Source of the DNA: JAJFUB01 sp964622325 | Lineage (GTDB): Bacteria > Armatimonadota > Zipacnadia > Zipacnadales > UBA11051 | Assembly (NCBI GenBank): GCA_964622325.1 | Contig: CAZUOJ010000051.1 | Span: 1-25,650, forward strand | Direction of reading: 5' to 3' | DNA: 25,650 bases | Shown: one piece after another, positions 1-6,508 of the stretch | How positions within the stretch are numbered: position 1 is the stretch's first letter | How the letters are laid out: every line of letters begins with the position of its first letter | The notes under the pieces: generated by a model | What the model saw: only the letters and a program-made list of their open reading frames with translations | Told to the model about the DNA's origin: nothing | The model's database searches: none | Translations under genes and position numbers: made by a program

Positions 1-55
1 CGATCGTCCCCACATTCACATGCGGCTTCGTCCGCACAAACTTCTCCTTGCCCAT
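1..55 (-). CDS. tuf: Elongation factor Tu, N-terminal fragment
   Basis: The reverse strand reads MGKEKFVRTKPHVNVGTI from the ATG at 55-53, the standard start of EF-Tu, the GTPase that delivers aminoacyl-tRNA to the ribosome. Only 18 codons lie inside the window, so the G-domain motifs cannot be checked. A GAGG sequence seven bases before the ATG supports the start. It follows three tRNA genes on the same strand, an arrangement known for tuf genes in many bacteria, so co-transcription with the tRNAs is likely. Gly at position 2, where Ala is commoner, is unremarkable. Confidence 0.93.
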   Translation of the reverse strand, partial: MGKEKFVRTKPHVNVGTI

Positions 56-120
56 ACCAAGGCCTCCCAACTGCGAGATATCGTTTTGAATTAGCGAAAG
101 TGTGAGTATATGCGCTATGG

Positions 121-193
121 AGCCCACGACCGGTCTCGAACCGGTGACCTTGTCCTTACCAAGGACACGCTCTGCCGACTGAGCTACGTGGGC
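121..193 (-). tRNA. tRNA-Thr (anticodon GGT)
   Basis: A full cloverleaf is readable on the reverse strand. The acceptor stem is GCCCACG/CGTGGGC, the D arm contains GCTC/GAGC, the anticodon stem is TGTCC/GGACA with loop TTGGTAA (anticodon GGT, reading ACC/ACT), and the T arm is ACCGG-TTCGAGA-CCGGT. The discriminator is T and no CCA is encoded. It is the last tRNA before tuf, about 65 bases upstream of the tuf start codon. Confidence 0.95.
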
Positions 194-213
194 GTTGCTG
201 CCAAATAATTAAA

Positions 214-299
214 TGGTGGTGGGACGTGGATTCGAACCACGGTAGGCATTCGCCGGCAGATTTACAGTCTGCTCCCTTTGTCCACTCGGGCATCCCACC
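214..299 (-). tRNA. tRNA-Tyr (anticodon GTA)
   Basis: This is a class II tRNA with a long variable arm. The acceptor stem is GGTGGGA/TCCCACC, the anticodon stem-loop is GCAGA-CTGTAAA-TCTGC giving anticodon GTA, and the T arm is CGTGG-TTCGAAT-CCACG. The CCA end is genomically encoded at 216-214. It lies 20 bases from the downstream tRNA-Thr(GGT), with no tRNA-Gly between them. Confidence 0.96.
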
Positions 300-313
300 A
301 CCGGGAAATGAGA

Positions 314-335
314 CCTCGGGCTTTCAAACCCGAGG
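314..335 (-). other. Hairpin in the tRNA spacer
   Basis: CCTCGGG (314-320) and CCCGAGG (329-335) form a perfect 7-bp stem with an 8-base loop in the 107-base spacer between the first tRNA-Thr and tRNA-Tyr. There is no T-run on either side, so it does not look like an intrinsic terminator. A transcript starting from the candidate promoter at 344-373 would carry this hairpin at its 5' end, which could protect or help process the tRNA precursor (inference). Confidence 0.5.
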
Positions 336-343
336 CTATTATA

Positions 344-373
344 ATAATAAAACTAGAGCCGGCATTTCGTCAA
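344..373 (-). promoter_or_regulatory. Candidate internal promoter for tRNA-Tyr/Thr-tuf
   Basis: On the reverse strand TTGACG (373-368) is followed after 18 bases by TATTAT (349-344). It would allow transcription of tRNA-Tyr, tRNA-Thr(GGT) and tuf separately from the upstream tRNA-Thr. The same stretch can fold into a stem (arms 356-363 and 375-382, 8 pairs including one G-U) followed by a T-rich stretch, so weak termination before re-initiation is also possible. Confidence 0.45.
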
Positions 374-406
374 GGCCGACTCTTCTCTTAAGGTAAAAAT
401 TTTTTA

Positions 407-481
407 TGGAGCCGACGATCCGATTCGAACGGATAACCTAGGCATTACAAGTGCCTTGCTCTACCGTTGAGCTACGTCGGC
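407..481 (-). tRNA. tRNA-Thr (anticodon TGT)
   Basis: The cloverleaf on the reverse strand has acceptor stem GCCGACG/CGTCGGC, D arm GCTC/GAGC, anticodon stem AGGCA/TGCCT with loop CTTGTAA (anticodon TGT, reading ACA/ACG), and T arm ATCCG-TTCGAAT-CGGAT. The discriminator is T and the CCA end is encoded (409-407). It is the first gene of the tRNA-tuf cluster. ACA is a frequent Thr codon in the genes of this window. Confidence 0.95.
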
Positions 482-490
482 CCGCTGATG

Positions 491-518
491 ATCATATCAC
501 AGCGAATGGATTTGTCTT
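491..518 (-). promoter_or_regulatory. Candidate promoter of the tRNA-tuf cluster
   Basis: Between sigH and the first tRNA, the reverse strand carries AAGACA (518-513), a 16-base spacer and TATGAT (496-491). Initiation about seven bases on would start the transcript almost at the 5' end of tRNA-Thr(TGT). The -35 match is only partial. Confidence 0.45.
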
Positions 519-547
519 GACACCCTTCGCCGCGGCCCGCCGCTCCC

Positions 548-1198
548 TTATGCCTCCGCTGCAGAGAGCGCGATCGCCTGCGCCATTTTCCTTTTGGCGC
601 GCTGCAGCGCATTGTCAATTTGCTTGACCCGGCACGCCAGCTCGCGCGCGATTTCTCGATAGGACTTGCCCTCTAAATAACGCCGCAGCGCCTCCGCCTC
701 AAGCGGCGAAAGGATTCTTTGCATATGGCCCTCCACTTCGGCATTGAACTCCTGCCGCAAAAACATAGTCTCTGGATCGGAGGGCCGTTCGGCAGGCAAC
801 CATTCGCGCAGAGCTGTTTCCTCGTCCCCTGCCGCCAGACAACCTTCTACCGAAATGGAATAATTTAATAATGAGTGCTTATGTCGACACGCAGTTTTGA
901 CAGCGGAAATAATCTGGCGCGTCACACACAATTCGGCAAAGGCGCGAAATACGGCTCCATTTCGAGCTACAAAATCCCGGATCGCCTTTAAAAGCCCGAT
1001 CATCCCCTCCTGAATGATATCTTCGTGCTCTGCGCCAAGCAAGAAATAAGCTCTGGCCTTCGCCTCCACAAGCTGCCGATACTTGCACAAAATGTACTCA
1101 GTGGCCCAAAGCGATCCTCGCTTGGCGTGGGCTACGACCTGTTCGTCCGTCATCCCCTCGTAACTGTACCAGCGCCGGTTCAGCGCGTTTACAGCCAT
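548..1198 (-). CDS. sigH: RNA polymerase sigma factor, SigH type
   Basis: This sigma-70 family factor directs RNA polymerase to a subset of promoters. The core of region 2 is seen as EHEDIIQEGMIGLLKAIRDF near residues 60-80, and region 4 is a helix-turn-helix near the C-terminus (LSPLEAEALRRYLEGKSYRE and following residues). At 216 aa it fits the SigH group of Bacillota and relatives, as do the compact linker and the PSDPETMFLRQEF segment. Two in-frame ATGs lie six bases apart. AGGAGG sits eight bases before the inner one (1198) but only two before the outer (1204), so 1198 is chosen. SigH next to translation genes (secE, nusG, tuf region) is a known arrangement. In Bacillus SigH governs stationary-phase and sporulation entry; its regulon here is unknown. 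The upstream region is unusually structured. Confidence 0.85.
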   Translation of the reverse strand: MAVNALNRRWYSYEGMTDEQVVAHAKRGSLWATEYILCKYRQLVEAKARAYFLLGAEHEDIIQEGMIGLLKAIRDFVARNGAVFRAFAELCVTRQIISAVKTACRHKHSLLNYSISVEGCLAAGDEETALREWLPAERPSDPETMFLRQEFNAEVEGHMQRILSPLEAEALRRYLEGKSYREIARELACRVKQIDNALQRAKRKMAQAIALSAAEA

Positions 1199-1221
1199 AG
1201 GCATCGCCTCCTGTATGATTG

Positions 1222-1309
1222 GCCCCTGCGGGCGACACCCTAGCTTGCCGGACGGACGCTAGCCCGACGGTCGCATGCCCACACCCGGTTGTGACCCTTG
1301 ACCGTCGCC
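1222..1309 (-). promoter_or_regulatory. Structured 5' leader of sigH
   Basis: Immediately upstream of sigH, several inverted pairs are packed into 88 bases: GCCC/GGGC (1222-1225 with 1230-1233), CTAGC/GCTAG (1240-1244 with 1258-1262) and the perfect 8-bp CGACGGTC/GACCGTCG (1265-1272 with 1300-1307). GGCGAC (1231-1236) can also pair with GTCGCC (1304-1309), closing a three-way junction and competing with the end of the 8-bp stem. This resembles a cis-acting RNA leader, but no known riboswitch consensus was recognised. The fold was read by eye. Confidence 0.45.
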
Positions 1310-1317
1310 ATGCTGAG

Positions 1318-1346
1318 CGCTATCCCTGCCGCGACTTGACTGTCAA
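1318..1346 (-). promoter_or_regulatory. Weak candidate sigH promoter
   Basis: On the reverse strand a perfect TTGACA (1346-1341) lies within the palindrome TTGACTGTCAA (1336-1346). Seventeen bases further is ATAGCG, a poor -10 match, and no better -10 is close. If used, the transcript would begin just before the structured leader. The palindrome could instead be a protein-binding site. Confidence 0.25.
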
Positions 1347-1475
1347 AGTACGCCTGCGCCAGCTTATCCATATTTCTTCTGGCGCCCTATCGAGTGCTTT
1401 ATATTTTAGCGAAAAAGACGCTATCTCGTCAAGCGGAATGAAGAAAGCTTTTGCGCCATTGAAGCAATTTTGTGC

Positions 1476-1515
1476 GCGTGAGCTCGCCCAGCCCGGCAGG
1501 GCGGCGAGCCCACGC
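1476..1515 (-). terminator. Large hairpin downstream of grpE
   Basis: Arms 1476-1488 and 1503-1515 pair over 13 bases with one G-U wobble, and an inner GCCC/GGGC stem extends the hairpin. It starts 45 bases beyond the grpE stop codon on the same strand. No T-run follows, so it may be a transcript-end stabiliser or a factor-dependent stop instead of a classical terminator. The rest of 1205-1559 holds the sigH leader and no convincing gene. Confidence 0.5.
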
Positions 1516-1559
1516 CACTCTAAATCATTTGGCCTGACGCCCCTGCAAGTATGCGCCTC

Positions 1560-2279
1560 TCATTCCTGGGGCGCCGCCGCGGCGGGCGGGGCAGAAGGCT
1601 CCACCGCGACCTTGACTTTTGCCGGCCGCACCACGCGCCCATGCAATGTATATCCCGGCAAAAGCTCTTCCACAATTGTGCCTTCCGCAATTTCCGGCGT
1701 TTCCAGGCGTTCCACGGCTTCGTGCCGGGCGGGATCAAATTTTTGGCCCACAGTGGACATACGCTCCACTCCAAAACGCCCCAGCACCTCCATAAACTGC
1801 TGCAAGATCATGCATACGCCCCGATGCAGCGTGCGCCCCGAGTCGCCTTCGACTACACAGCCCGCTGCGCGCTCTAAATCATCCAGGACGGGCAACAGCT
1901 CGGCAATGAGCTGCTGATTGGCGAACTGAATTAATTGCGCCCGCTCCTCCGCCGCCCGCCGGCGGAAATTCTGCAAATCCGCCACGGCCCGCAAATGCGC
2001 CTCTTTGGCTTCTGCCAGCTCCGCTTCCAGCTGCGCCAAAAGCTGTTCGGGGCTTGTTTCCGCCTCTGCCTTGTCCGCCTCTGGCGCAAGCGCGCTCGCT
2101 TCTGGGGAAGACGCTGCGTCCGGCGTTGTCTGGGCAGAAGCGTCTTCGTTGGCGGCAGATGGAGCAGAAAAGGCGTCCGGAACGGAAGCGCCCCCCGCCT
2201 CTCCCGGCGAAGAATTTATCTTCTGCTCCGGCGAAGTTTCCGGATGTGCCTTCAGAGTTTCTTTGTCCTGTTCAAACAT
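1560..2279 (-). CDS. grpE: GrpE nucleotide exchange factor
   Basis: GrpE releases ADP from DnaK in the Hsp70 folding cycle. The protein (239 aa) has a long Ala/Pro/Glu-rich N-terminal tail of about 75 residues, then the dimerising helix region (residues ~80-115, including RAVADLQNFRRRA). The C-terminal beta domain carries the family signature FDPARHEAV and then GTIVEELLPGYTLHGRVVRP. An upstream GTG (2285) is also in frame, but AGGAGG lies seven bases before the ATG at 2279 and only one before the GTG, so 2279 is chosen. It is the third gene of hrcA-chaperonin-grpE, about 100 bases after the chaperonin. Its partners dnaK and dnaJ do not follow, which is unusual. The acidic tail is longer than in many homologues. 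Confidence 0.93.
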   Translation of the reverse strand: MFEQDKETLKAHPETSPEQKINSSPGEAGGASVPDAFSAPSAANEDASAQTTPDAASSPEASALAPEADKAEAETSPEQLLAQLEAELAEAKEAHLRAVADLQNFRRRAAEERAQLIQFANQQLIAELLPVLDDLERAAGCVVEGDSGRTLHRGVCMILQQFMEVLGRFGVERMSTVGQKFDPARHEAVERLETPEIAEGTIVEELLPGYTLHGRVVRPAKVKVAVEPSAPPAAAAPQE

Positions 2280-2377
2280 GCCCACACCTCCTCACAAAAA
2301 CCCTTTTTTATACTAAGCTCTAAACCCGCAGGCAAATAAATAATATCACAATCCCCTTTTATATCGCAAAACGCCTT

Positions 2378-3940
2378 TTATTCTTCAAAATTCTCCGGAC
2401 TCACAGCTTCTTTGCGACGAATGACTGTCTGAATCTTCAACAGTTCTGTGGCGATTTCGCCAGCCGCTCGCAGGGCATAGATTTTTACAGGCGCTGCATC
2501 CACAATTCCGAGCTGCCACATATCCGCCACTTCTCCTGTCTCGCAATCTATCCCCCACGCCTGGCCCGCGCTGGCCCGGGCGAGGACCTGCTCAATTTTT
2601 TCCAGCGGATTATAGCCGGCATTGGCGACGATTTGCGACAGAGGGCGCTTGAGGGCTTCTATCACGCAATCCACCCCATATGCCTCCATCCCCCGGGCCT
2701 GCGCACGCGCCTGCATGACAGCCGGCAAGGCGGCTATTTCGGCAGCCCCGCCGCCGGGCAAGACGCCGCCCCGCAAGCCCGCTTGCACCGCCGCCGCCAC
2801 ATCCTGCGCCATCCGCAGCCGTTCAGCCCGCACTTCAGGAGTGGCGGCGCTCACAATTATTGTCGCCGTCTCCTCCCCCACACCGCCGTATATCCGAATA
2901 TGGCCATAGCGTTCCTCTTCCCGCACGCCCTCGGCCTGCCCCAGCACACGCTCCAGCTCATGGAGCGGCTTGCGTAGCGCCGTGCGTTTGATGGGCGCAG
3001 CGTTCGTGTGGCGCGCCAGCGCGGCTAAATCCCGCCGCAGCACCCGCCGAACCGCAAATATATTTTGCTCAATAAGGAACTCTTCGGCAATGGCAGCGAT
3101 GTTCCGCTGGACAAACACACAATTGACGCCCAATTCGGCCAATTTGTGCAATTGATCCAGAAAATCGCGCTGCTGCGCGAGATAATGTTGAAAGCCGGCT
3201 TCTGTCGCCAGCGCCTCGGGCTCCAGGGCTTCGGGCTCCAGCGCATCTTCAATCAGCAAGAGGCGCGCCGGCGCGACTTCAGGAGGCATTTGCGTGCTCA
3301 CACGCGATTTTTCGATGAGCACGCCGGGCAGAACTTCATTTTCGGCGCCGGCAACAGCTATTAGCCGTTCACGCAATTGAAACGCCTCATCCCGCAGGAG
3401 CTTGTCCTGAGGAATCCTGTGCGCTCCCTGGATGACTAAATCTGCAAGCTCCTTTTCGCCGCGGCCGGCAATGAGCGCCGCCTGCCGCAAAAGCGGATCC
3501 TCCAGCGTCACAGGACGCGCCGCGTGCTGCATCGCCTCTATAGCGGCGTTTATGCCCTGTTTTATGCCTTCCACAATCCGAATGGCGGGCACGCCCCGCT
3601 GGATTTGCTGGACGCCCTCCTGAACAAGCGCGGCGGCTAAAATCGTGGCCGTTGTCGTGCCATCGCCGATGTGCTCATCCTGAGCGCGGGCTGTCTGAAT
3701 AAGCAGCCTCGCCGCGGGATGATGGACCTCCATTTGGCTGAGAATAGTGGCGCCATCATTAGTAAGAGTGATTTCGCCCTGCCGATCCACGAGCATACAA
3801 TTCAAGCCCCGCGGGCCCAGCGTCCCCTCGACGGCCGCCGCCAGAGCTGTCACGGCGGCCGCATTATGCAGTAAAGCGGCTAGAGGGGCCTGCCCTTCTT
3901 GACTCGAGGCGCGTCTTCCTTCTGTCCCAAGCGTATCCAT
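2378..3940 (-). CDS. Archaeal-like (group II/III) chaperonin, TCP-1/cpn60 family
   Basis: This predicted ATP-driven folding chamber subunit of 520 aa resembles archaeal thermosomes and not GroEL. Visible signatures are TLGPRGLNCMLVD (40-52), LTNDGATIL (59-67) with the nucleotide-site Asp62, HPAARLL (74-80), GDGTTT (92-97), Asp380 in the conserved AERxxxxAQD segment, GGVLPGGGAAEI (391-402), and GIDCETGEVADMW near 463-475. Such proteins occur in a minority of bacteria, chiefly some Bacillota, where they are called group III and are reported near dnaK operon genes. Group II/III enzymes close with a built-in lid and use no GroES. GAGG eight bases before the ATG supports the start. A small internal duplication (EPEALEPEAL, 235-244) lies in the apical region. 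The C-terminus lacks a GGM tail. Being between hrcA and grpE, it is probably heat-regulated. Confidence 0.9.
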   Translation of the reverse strand: MDTLGTEGRRASSQEGQAPLAALLHNAAAVTALAAAVEGTLGPRGLNCMLVDRQGEITLTNDGATILSQMEVHHPAARLLIQTARAQDEHIGDGTTTATILAAALVQEGVQQIQRGVPAIRIVEGIKQGINAAIEAMQHAARPVTLEDPLLRQAALIAGRGEKELADLVIQGAHRIPQDKLLRDEAFQLRERLIAVAGAENEVLPGVLIEKSRVSTQMPPEVAPARLLLIEDALEPEALEPEALATEAGFQHYLAQQRDFLDQLHKLAELGVNCVFVQRNIAAIAEEFLIEQNIFAVRRVLRRDLAALARHTNAAPIKRTALRKPLHELERVLGQAEGVREEERYGHIRIYGGVGEETATIIVSAATPEVRAERLRMAQDVAAAVQAGLRGGVLPGGGAAEIAALPAVMQARAQARGMEAYGVDCVIEALKRPLSQIVANAGYNPLEKIEQVLARASAGQAWGIDCETGEVADMWQLGIVDAAPVKIYALRAAGEIATELLKIQTVIRRKEAVSPENFEE

Positions 3941-4040
3941 ATTTCATTCCTCATTTGCGCGTTAAAAAATAAGCCGGCTCAGTATGGGGACGCAGGGAAG
4001 ATTTATGGCGGCCTGGCGTCTGGAACGACAGGCGAGGAGC

Positions 4041-5087
4041 CTATTGCAAATCCGCCAGCGTTTCCCCCAGCTTGCGGGCAATAAAGGCTACAGTGCCCAT
4101 AGCGCGGGCATAATCCATTCGCGTGGGGCCCAAAATGCCCACAACGCCCCGTGTTTGGCCAAAGGGATAGGAGCTGACGACAAGGCTGCAGGCGCGCATG
4201 GCGGCCAGCTGATGTTCCGCCCCAATTGTGACGGTCATCTCCAGGCTGGCTTCCGCTGCCTGCAAAATCCGCCGCAAGAGGGCATGCTGATCCAGAAGGC
4301 GCATCAAAGCACGCAGGCGAGCACGCTCGGCGAACTCCGGCTCATCCAATATATAGCTTGTCCCCTCGACATAGACTTCCGTAGGATCGTCATCCGCCAC
4401 GGCAGCCGCAATCGCCTCTCCTAAAGCCTCTGGCACGGGAGATTCTTTGAGATAGGGCTGCAAAAAGGCGGCGGAAATCTGGCTGAGCGTGCGCTGGCGG
4501 CGGCCCACAAAGAGGCGACGCAGCACTTCCTCCAGGGATGCTATCTGGGCGGCAGTGACAGGCTCCGATAAGCTCAGGAGATGTTGATGTTCGCGGCCCT
4601 CTGAAGTCTTATAAAAAAACAAGACGCTCGTGGCGCTGATTGGCTGCAAGCGAATTTCCTCAATGAGCGGCTCCTGCAAAGGCGGCAAAGTGGCCACTGC
4701 CGGATGCGAGGTCAGGCGCGCCAGCAGCCGCGAGGTCTGGCGCAACAGTTCATGAGGCTCCCGCGCCAGGCGTCTGTATTCGCCCTCAATCCAGCCGAAG
4801 ACTTGCGGATCCGGCAGGCCACATCCACGCAAATAATTGACATAAATGCGATATGCGCGATCCGAAGGCACACGCCCGGCCGAAGTATGAGGTTGATAGA
4901 GCAGCCCCGCCTGCTCCAATTCCATCATTTCATTGCGAATAGTGGCCGTGCTCGCCTCCACGCCATAGACTTCACGCACAACACGCGAGCCTACAGGCCG
5001 GCGGGTGCGGATATGCTCCTGGACAACGGCCAGCAAGATCTGTAATTGCCGCTCAGACAACGGCGCGCCCAATCGCGTCATTGTCAT
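4041..5087 (-). CDS. hrcA: Heat-inducible transcription repressor HrcA
   Basis: HrcA represses chaperone operons by binding CIRCE operators, and its activity depends on the chaperonin. The 348-aa protein has the N-terminal winged helix (LSERQLQILLAVVQEHI, then STATIRNEMMELEQAGLLYQ and HTSAGRVPSDRAYRIYV) and the C-terminal GPTRMDYARAM segment typical of the family. Two ATGs six bases apart (5087 and 5081) are possible; the only SD-like sequence, AAGG, is four bases from the first and ten from the second, so the choice is uncertain. It heads the operon hrcA-chaperonin-grpE, with about 100 bases to the chaperonin. No CIRCE inverted repeat (TTAGCACTC-N9-GAGTGCTAA) is visible upstream, so its target is unclear. 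A TATAAT occurs at 5150-5145 on this strand without a clear -35. Confidence 0.93.
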   Translation of the reverse strand: MTMTRLGAPLSERQLQILLAVVQEHIRTRRPVGSRVVREVYGVEASTATIRNEMMELEQAGLLYQPHTSAGRVPSDRAYRIYVNYLRGCGLPDPQVFGWIEGEYRRLAREPHELLRQTSRLLARLTSHPAVATLPPLQEPLIEEIRLQPISATSVLFFYKTSEGREHQHLLSLSEPVTAAQIASLEEVLRRLFVGRRQRTLSQISAAFLQPYLKESPVPEALGEAIAAAVADDDPTEVYVEGTSYILDEPEFAERARLRALMRLLDQHALLRRILQAAEASLEMTVTIGAEHQLAAMRACSLVVSSYPFGQTRGVVGILGPTRMDYARAMGTVAFIARKLGETLADLQ

Positions 5088-5351
5088 CGCACCTTGAATA
5101 AGAAAAATACAGGATGGGTTGTTAAACTTTTTATCCTAAAGACGATTATATAATAGCATAAAAATGGCAGGAGGCGAATGGGAAATTTCATTTAGTTCAT
5201 TTCTTTTCTTTCCAGTGTATAAGGGGATACGAGGTCAAAAAATACATTCATATGCACATTAATCCGCCCCGATAATTTCCATGTACACAAAGCACGATGA
5301 ATGTTTTCCTGAAATGACGGAATAAGCGCGATAATCGCTGAGCACAAGATG

Positions 5352-5380
5352 TTGACAAATCCCTTTGTTTTGTATACAGT
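5352..5380 (+). promoter_or_regulatory. Promoter of the cold-shock-domain gene
   Basis: A perfect TTGACA (5352-5357) is followed after exactly 17 bases by TACAGT (5375-5380). Initiation near 5387 would give a short leader of about 45 bases, unlike the long leader of E. coli cspA. The rest of the 344-base gap between hrcA and this gene (5088-5431) is AT-rich and holds no convincing coding or RNA gene. Confidence 0.65.
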
Positions 5381-5431
5381 TTTCTTGCGGTTAAAGCATT
5401 GGCGCCGCGCACTTTTCAGGAGGCGAGGGCT

Positions 5432-5680
5432 ATGCGCGGCAGAGTTAAATGGTTCGACCCCAAAAAGGGGTATGGATTCATCCAGTGTCCGGGATACGAG
5501 GATATTTTCGTGCATTATTCCTCTATCCGCCAGCGAGGCTTCAAGACGCTGGATGATGGCGAAGAGGTGGAGTTTGAGCTCCTGCAAAGCGCACGCGGGC
5601 CGCAAGCCATTAATGTATTGCGGTTGGGGGGCGGCGACGCCTGGGAAGAACGGGGCGAACCGGATTCAGAGCCTTGGTAG
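5432..5680 (+). CDS. Cold-shock-domain RNA-binding protein
   Basis: This single OB-fold nucleic-acid-binding protein probably acts as an RNA chaperone. It begins MRGRVKWFDPKKGYGFIQ, which contains the RNP1 motif KGYGFIQ. RNP2 is recognisable as DIFVHYSSI, and the domain ends around ALNVLRL-type residues (AINVLRL). At 82 aa it is longer than the usual 66-70, carrying an acidic tail (GGGDAWEERGEPDSEPW). The reading frame extends upstream to a TTG, but AGGAGG lies eight bases before the ATG at 5432, which also fits the family start. It has its own promoter and a terminator 20-80 bases after the stop, so it is probably monocistronic. A name such as cspA or cspD cannot be assigned. Confidence 0.92.
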   Translation: MRGRVKWFDPKKGYGFIQCPGYEDIFVHYSSIRQRGFKTLDDGEEVEFELLQSARGPQAINVLRLGGGDAWEERGEPDSEPW

Positions 5681-5700
5681 CGCTGTAGCAACTAAGCACG

Positions 5701-5760
5701 GTGGGCCAAGCCCACTTCTGCCTTTGTCGGAAGGCAAGAGGAGGGCTTAATTTGTTTTTT
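5701..5760 (+). terminator. Terminator after the cold-shock gene, with alternative pairing
   Basis: AAGCCC (5708-5713) pairs with GGGCTT (5743-5748) around an inner stem TGCCTT/AAGGCA (5719-5724 with 5731-5736), followed by a T-rich run (5751-5760): a good intrinsic terminator. The 5' arm can alternatively pair as GTGGGC/GCCCAC (5701-5706 with 5710-5715), which would exclude the outer terminator pairs. Confidence 0.65.
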
Positions 5761-5784
5761 AGGGAAACGGCTCAAAAGAAAGGA

Positions 5785-5853
5785 TTGTCGCGACAAAAAA
5801 ACAAAAAGCGCCAGGGACTATGTTCGGAAATAATCAGAAGAACAATCTCTGGC
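5785..5853 (+). other. Palindrome and hairpin upstream of hpf
   Basis: The perfect 12-base palindrome TTGTCGCGACAA (5785-5796) precedes a two-part hairpin. GCCAGGGA (5810-5817) pairs with TCTCTGGC (5846-5853, one G-U), and TGTTC (5821-5825) pairs with GAACA (5840-5844). The first could be an operator and the second a leader structure of hpf. No clear promoter was found in 5681-5932. Confidence 0.4.
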
Positions 5854-5932
5854 CCTGCAAACATTTATTTAAAGTGGCTCATTAAAATTAAATCTCATGA
5901 TTGAAAAAATGTGATGGCAAGGAGAAAGGCTC

Positions 5933-6508
5933 ATGCGTATTGAATTTCATGGCTTGCACGATCTGGATATTTCCCCCCGTTTTGAAACATACGCCCGGCC
6001 GCGCCTGGAAGGGCTGGCCCATTTTTCCGAACAGCTCAAGGAAGCCAAAGTGACCGTGGAGCGTGAACGGGGGCTGTACACAGTGGAAATCACCTGTGAT
6101 GTTAATGGTCTTGTTTTGCGCGCCGAGACAAAGAATCATGATCAGCTCGCCGCTTTTGATGAGGCGCTGGATCGCGTGGAACGGCAGCTGGTGCGCTGGA
6201 AGCAAAAGCTCGTGAAGCGCCGCCGCCGGGCCGGCCAGCGCGGCGCTGCCTTGCTGGCGGAAAGCGCCGAACAAGAGGCTGAAGCCCCGCCCGCAGAAGA
6301 GGCAGCAGAAGAAAACGAAGAATTCCCCATCGTGCGTGTCAAAGCCCATATGCTCAAGCCCATGTCGCCCCAGGAAGCTGTATTGCAAATGGAATTGCTG
6401 GGCCACGATTTCTTTGTCTTCTATAACGACGAAGAGGAGCGCGTCGAAGTCGTCTATCGGCGCAAAAACGGCGGCTATGGCCTCATTGAGCCTGAAATCG
6501 GCGAATGA
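5933..6508 (+). CDS. hpf: Ribosome hibernation promoting factor, long form
   Basis: HPF binds the decoding and tRNA sites of the small ribosomal subunit in slow growth, and the long form dimerises ribosomes into 100S particles. The 191-aa protein has the N-terminal sigma-54-modulation/YfiA domain (residues 1 to ~105, from MRIEFHGLHDLDISPRFETY). An acidic, Ala/Glu-rich linker follows (~115-130), then the long-form C-terminal dimerisation domain (IVRVKAHMLKPMSPQEAVLQ through FFVFYNDEEERVEVVYRRKN). AAGGAG eight bases before the ATG supports the start. It stands alone between two terminator-like structures. A hairpin lies in its upstream region, but no recognised regulator site was seen. Confidence 0.93.
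   Translation: MRIEFHGLHDLDISPRFETYARPRLEGLAHFSEQLKEAKVTVERERGLYTVEITCDVNGLVLRAETKNHDQLAAFDEALDRVERQLVRWKQKLVKRRRRAGQRGAALLAESAEQEAEAPPAEEAAEENEEFPIVRVKAHMLKPMSPQEAVLQMELLGHDFFVFYNDEEERVEVVYRRKNGGYGLIEPEIGE

Noticed and set aside
1219..1917. 232-codon open frame on the plus strand
   Set aside because: It is antisense to grpE over much of its length, has no ribosome binding site and its protein is Ser/Arg/Pro-rich without recognisable motifs; the grpE frame explains the region.
3235..3262. Frameshift or assembly error at the EPEAL-EPEAL repeat in the chaperonin
   Set aside because: The duplication is an exact in-frame 15-base unit and the protein stays full-length, so it is a small tandem duplication and not an error.
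5192..5605. 137-codon minus-strand open frame overlapping the cold-shock gene
   Set aside because: It runs through the cold-shock promoter and coding region, lacks a good start signal and resembles no family.
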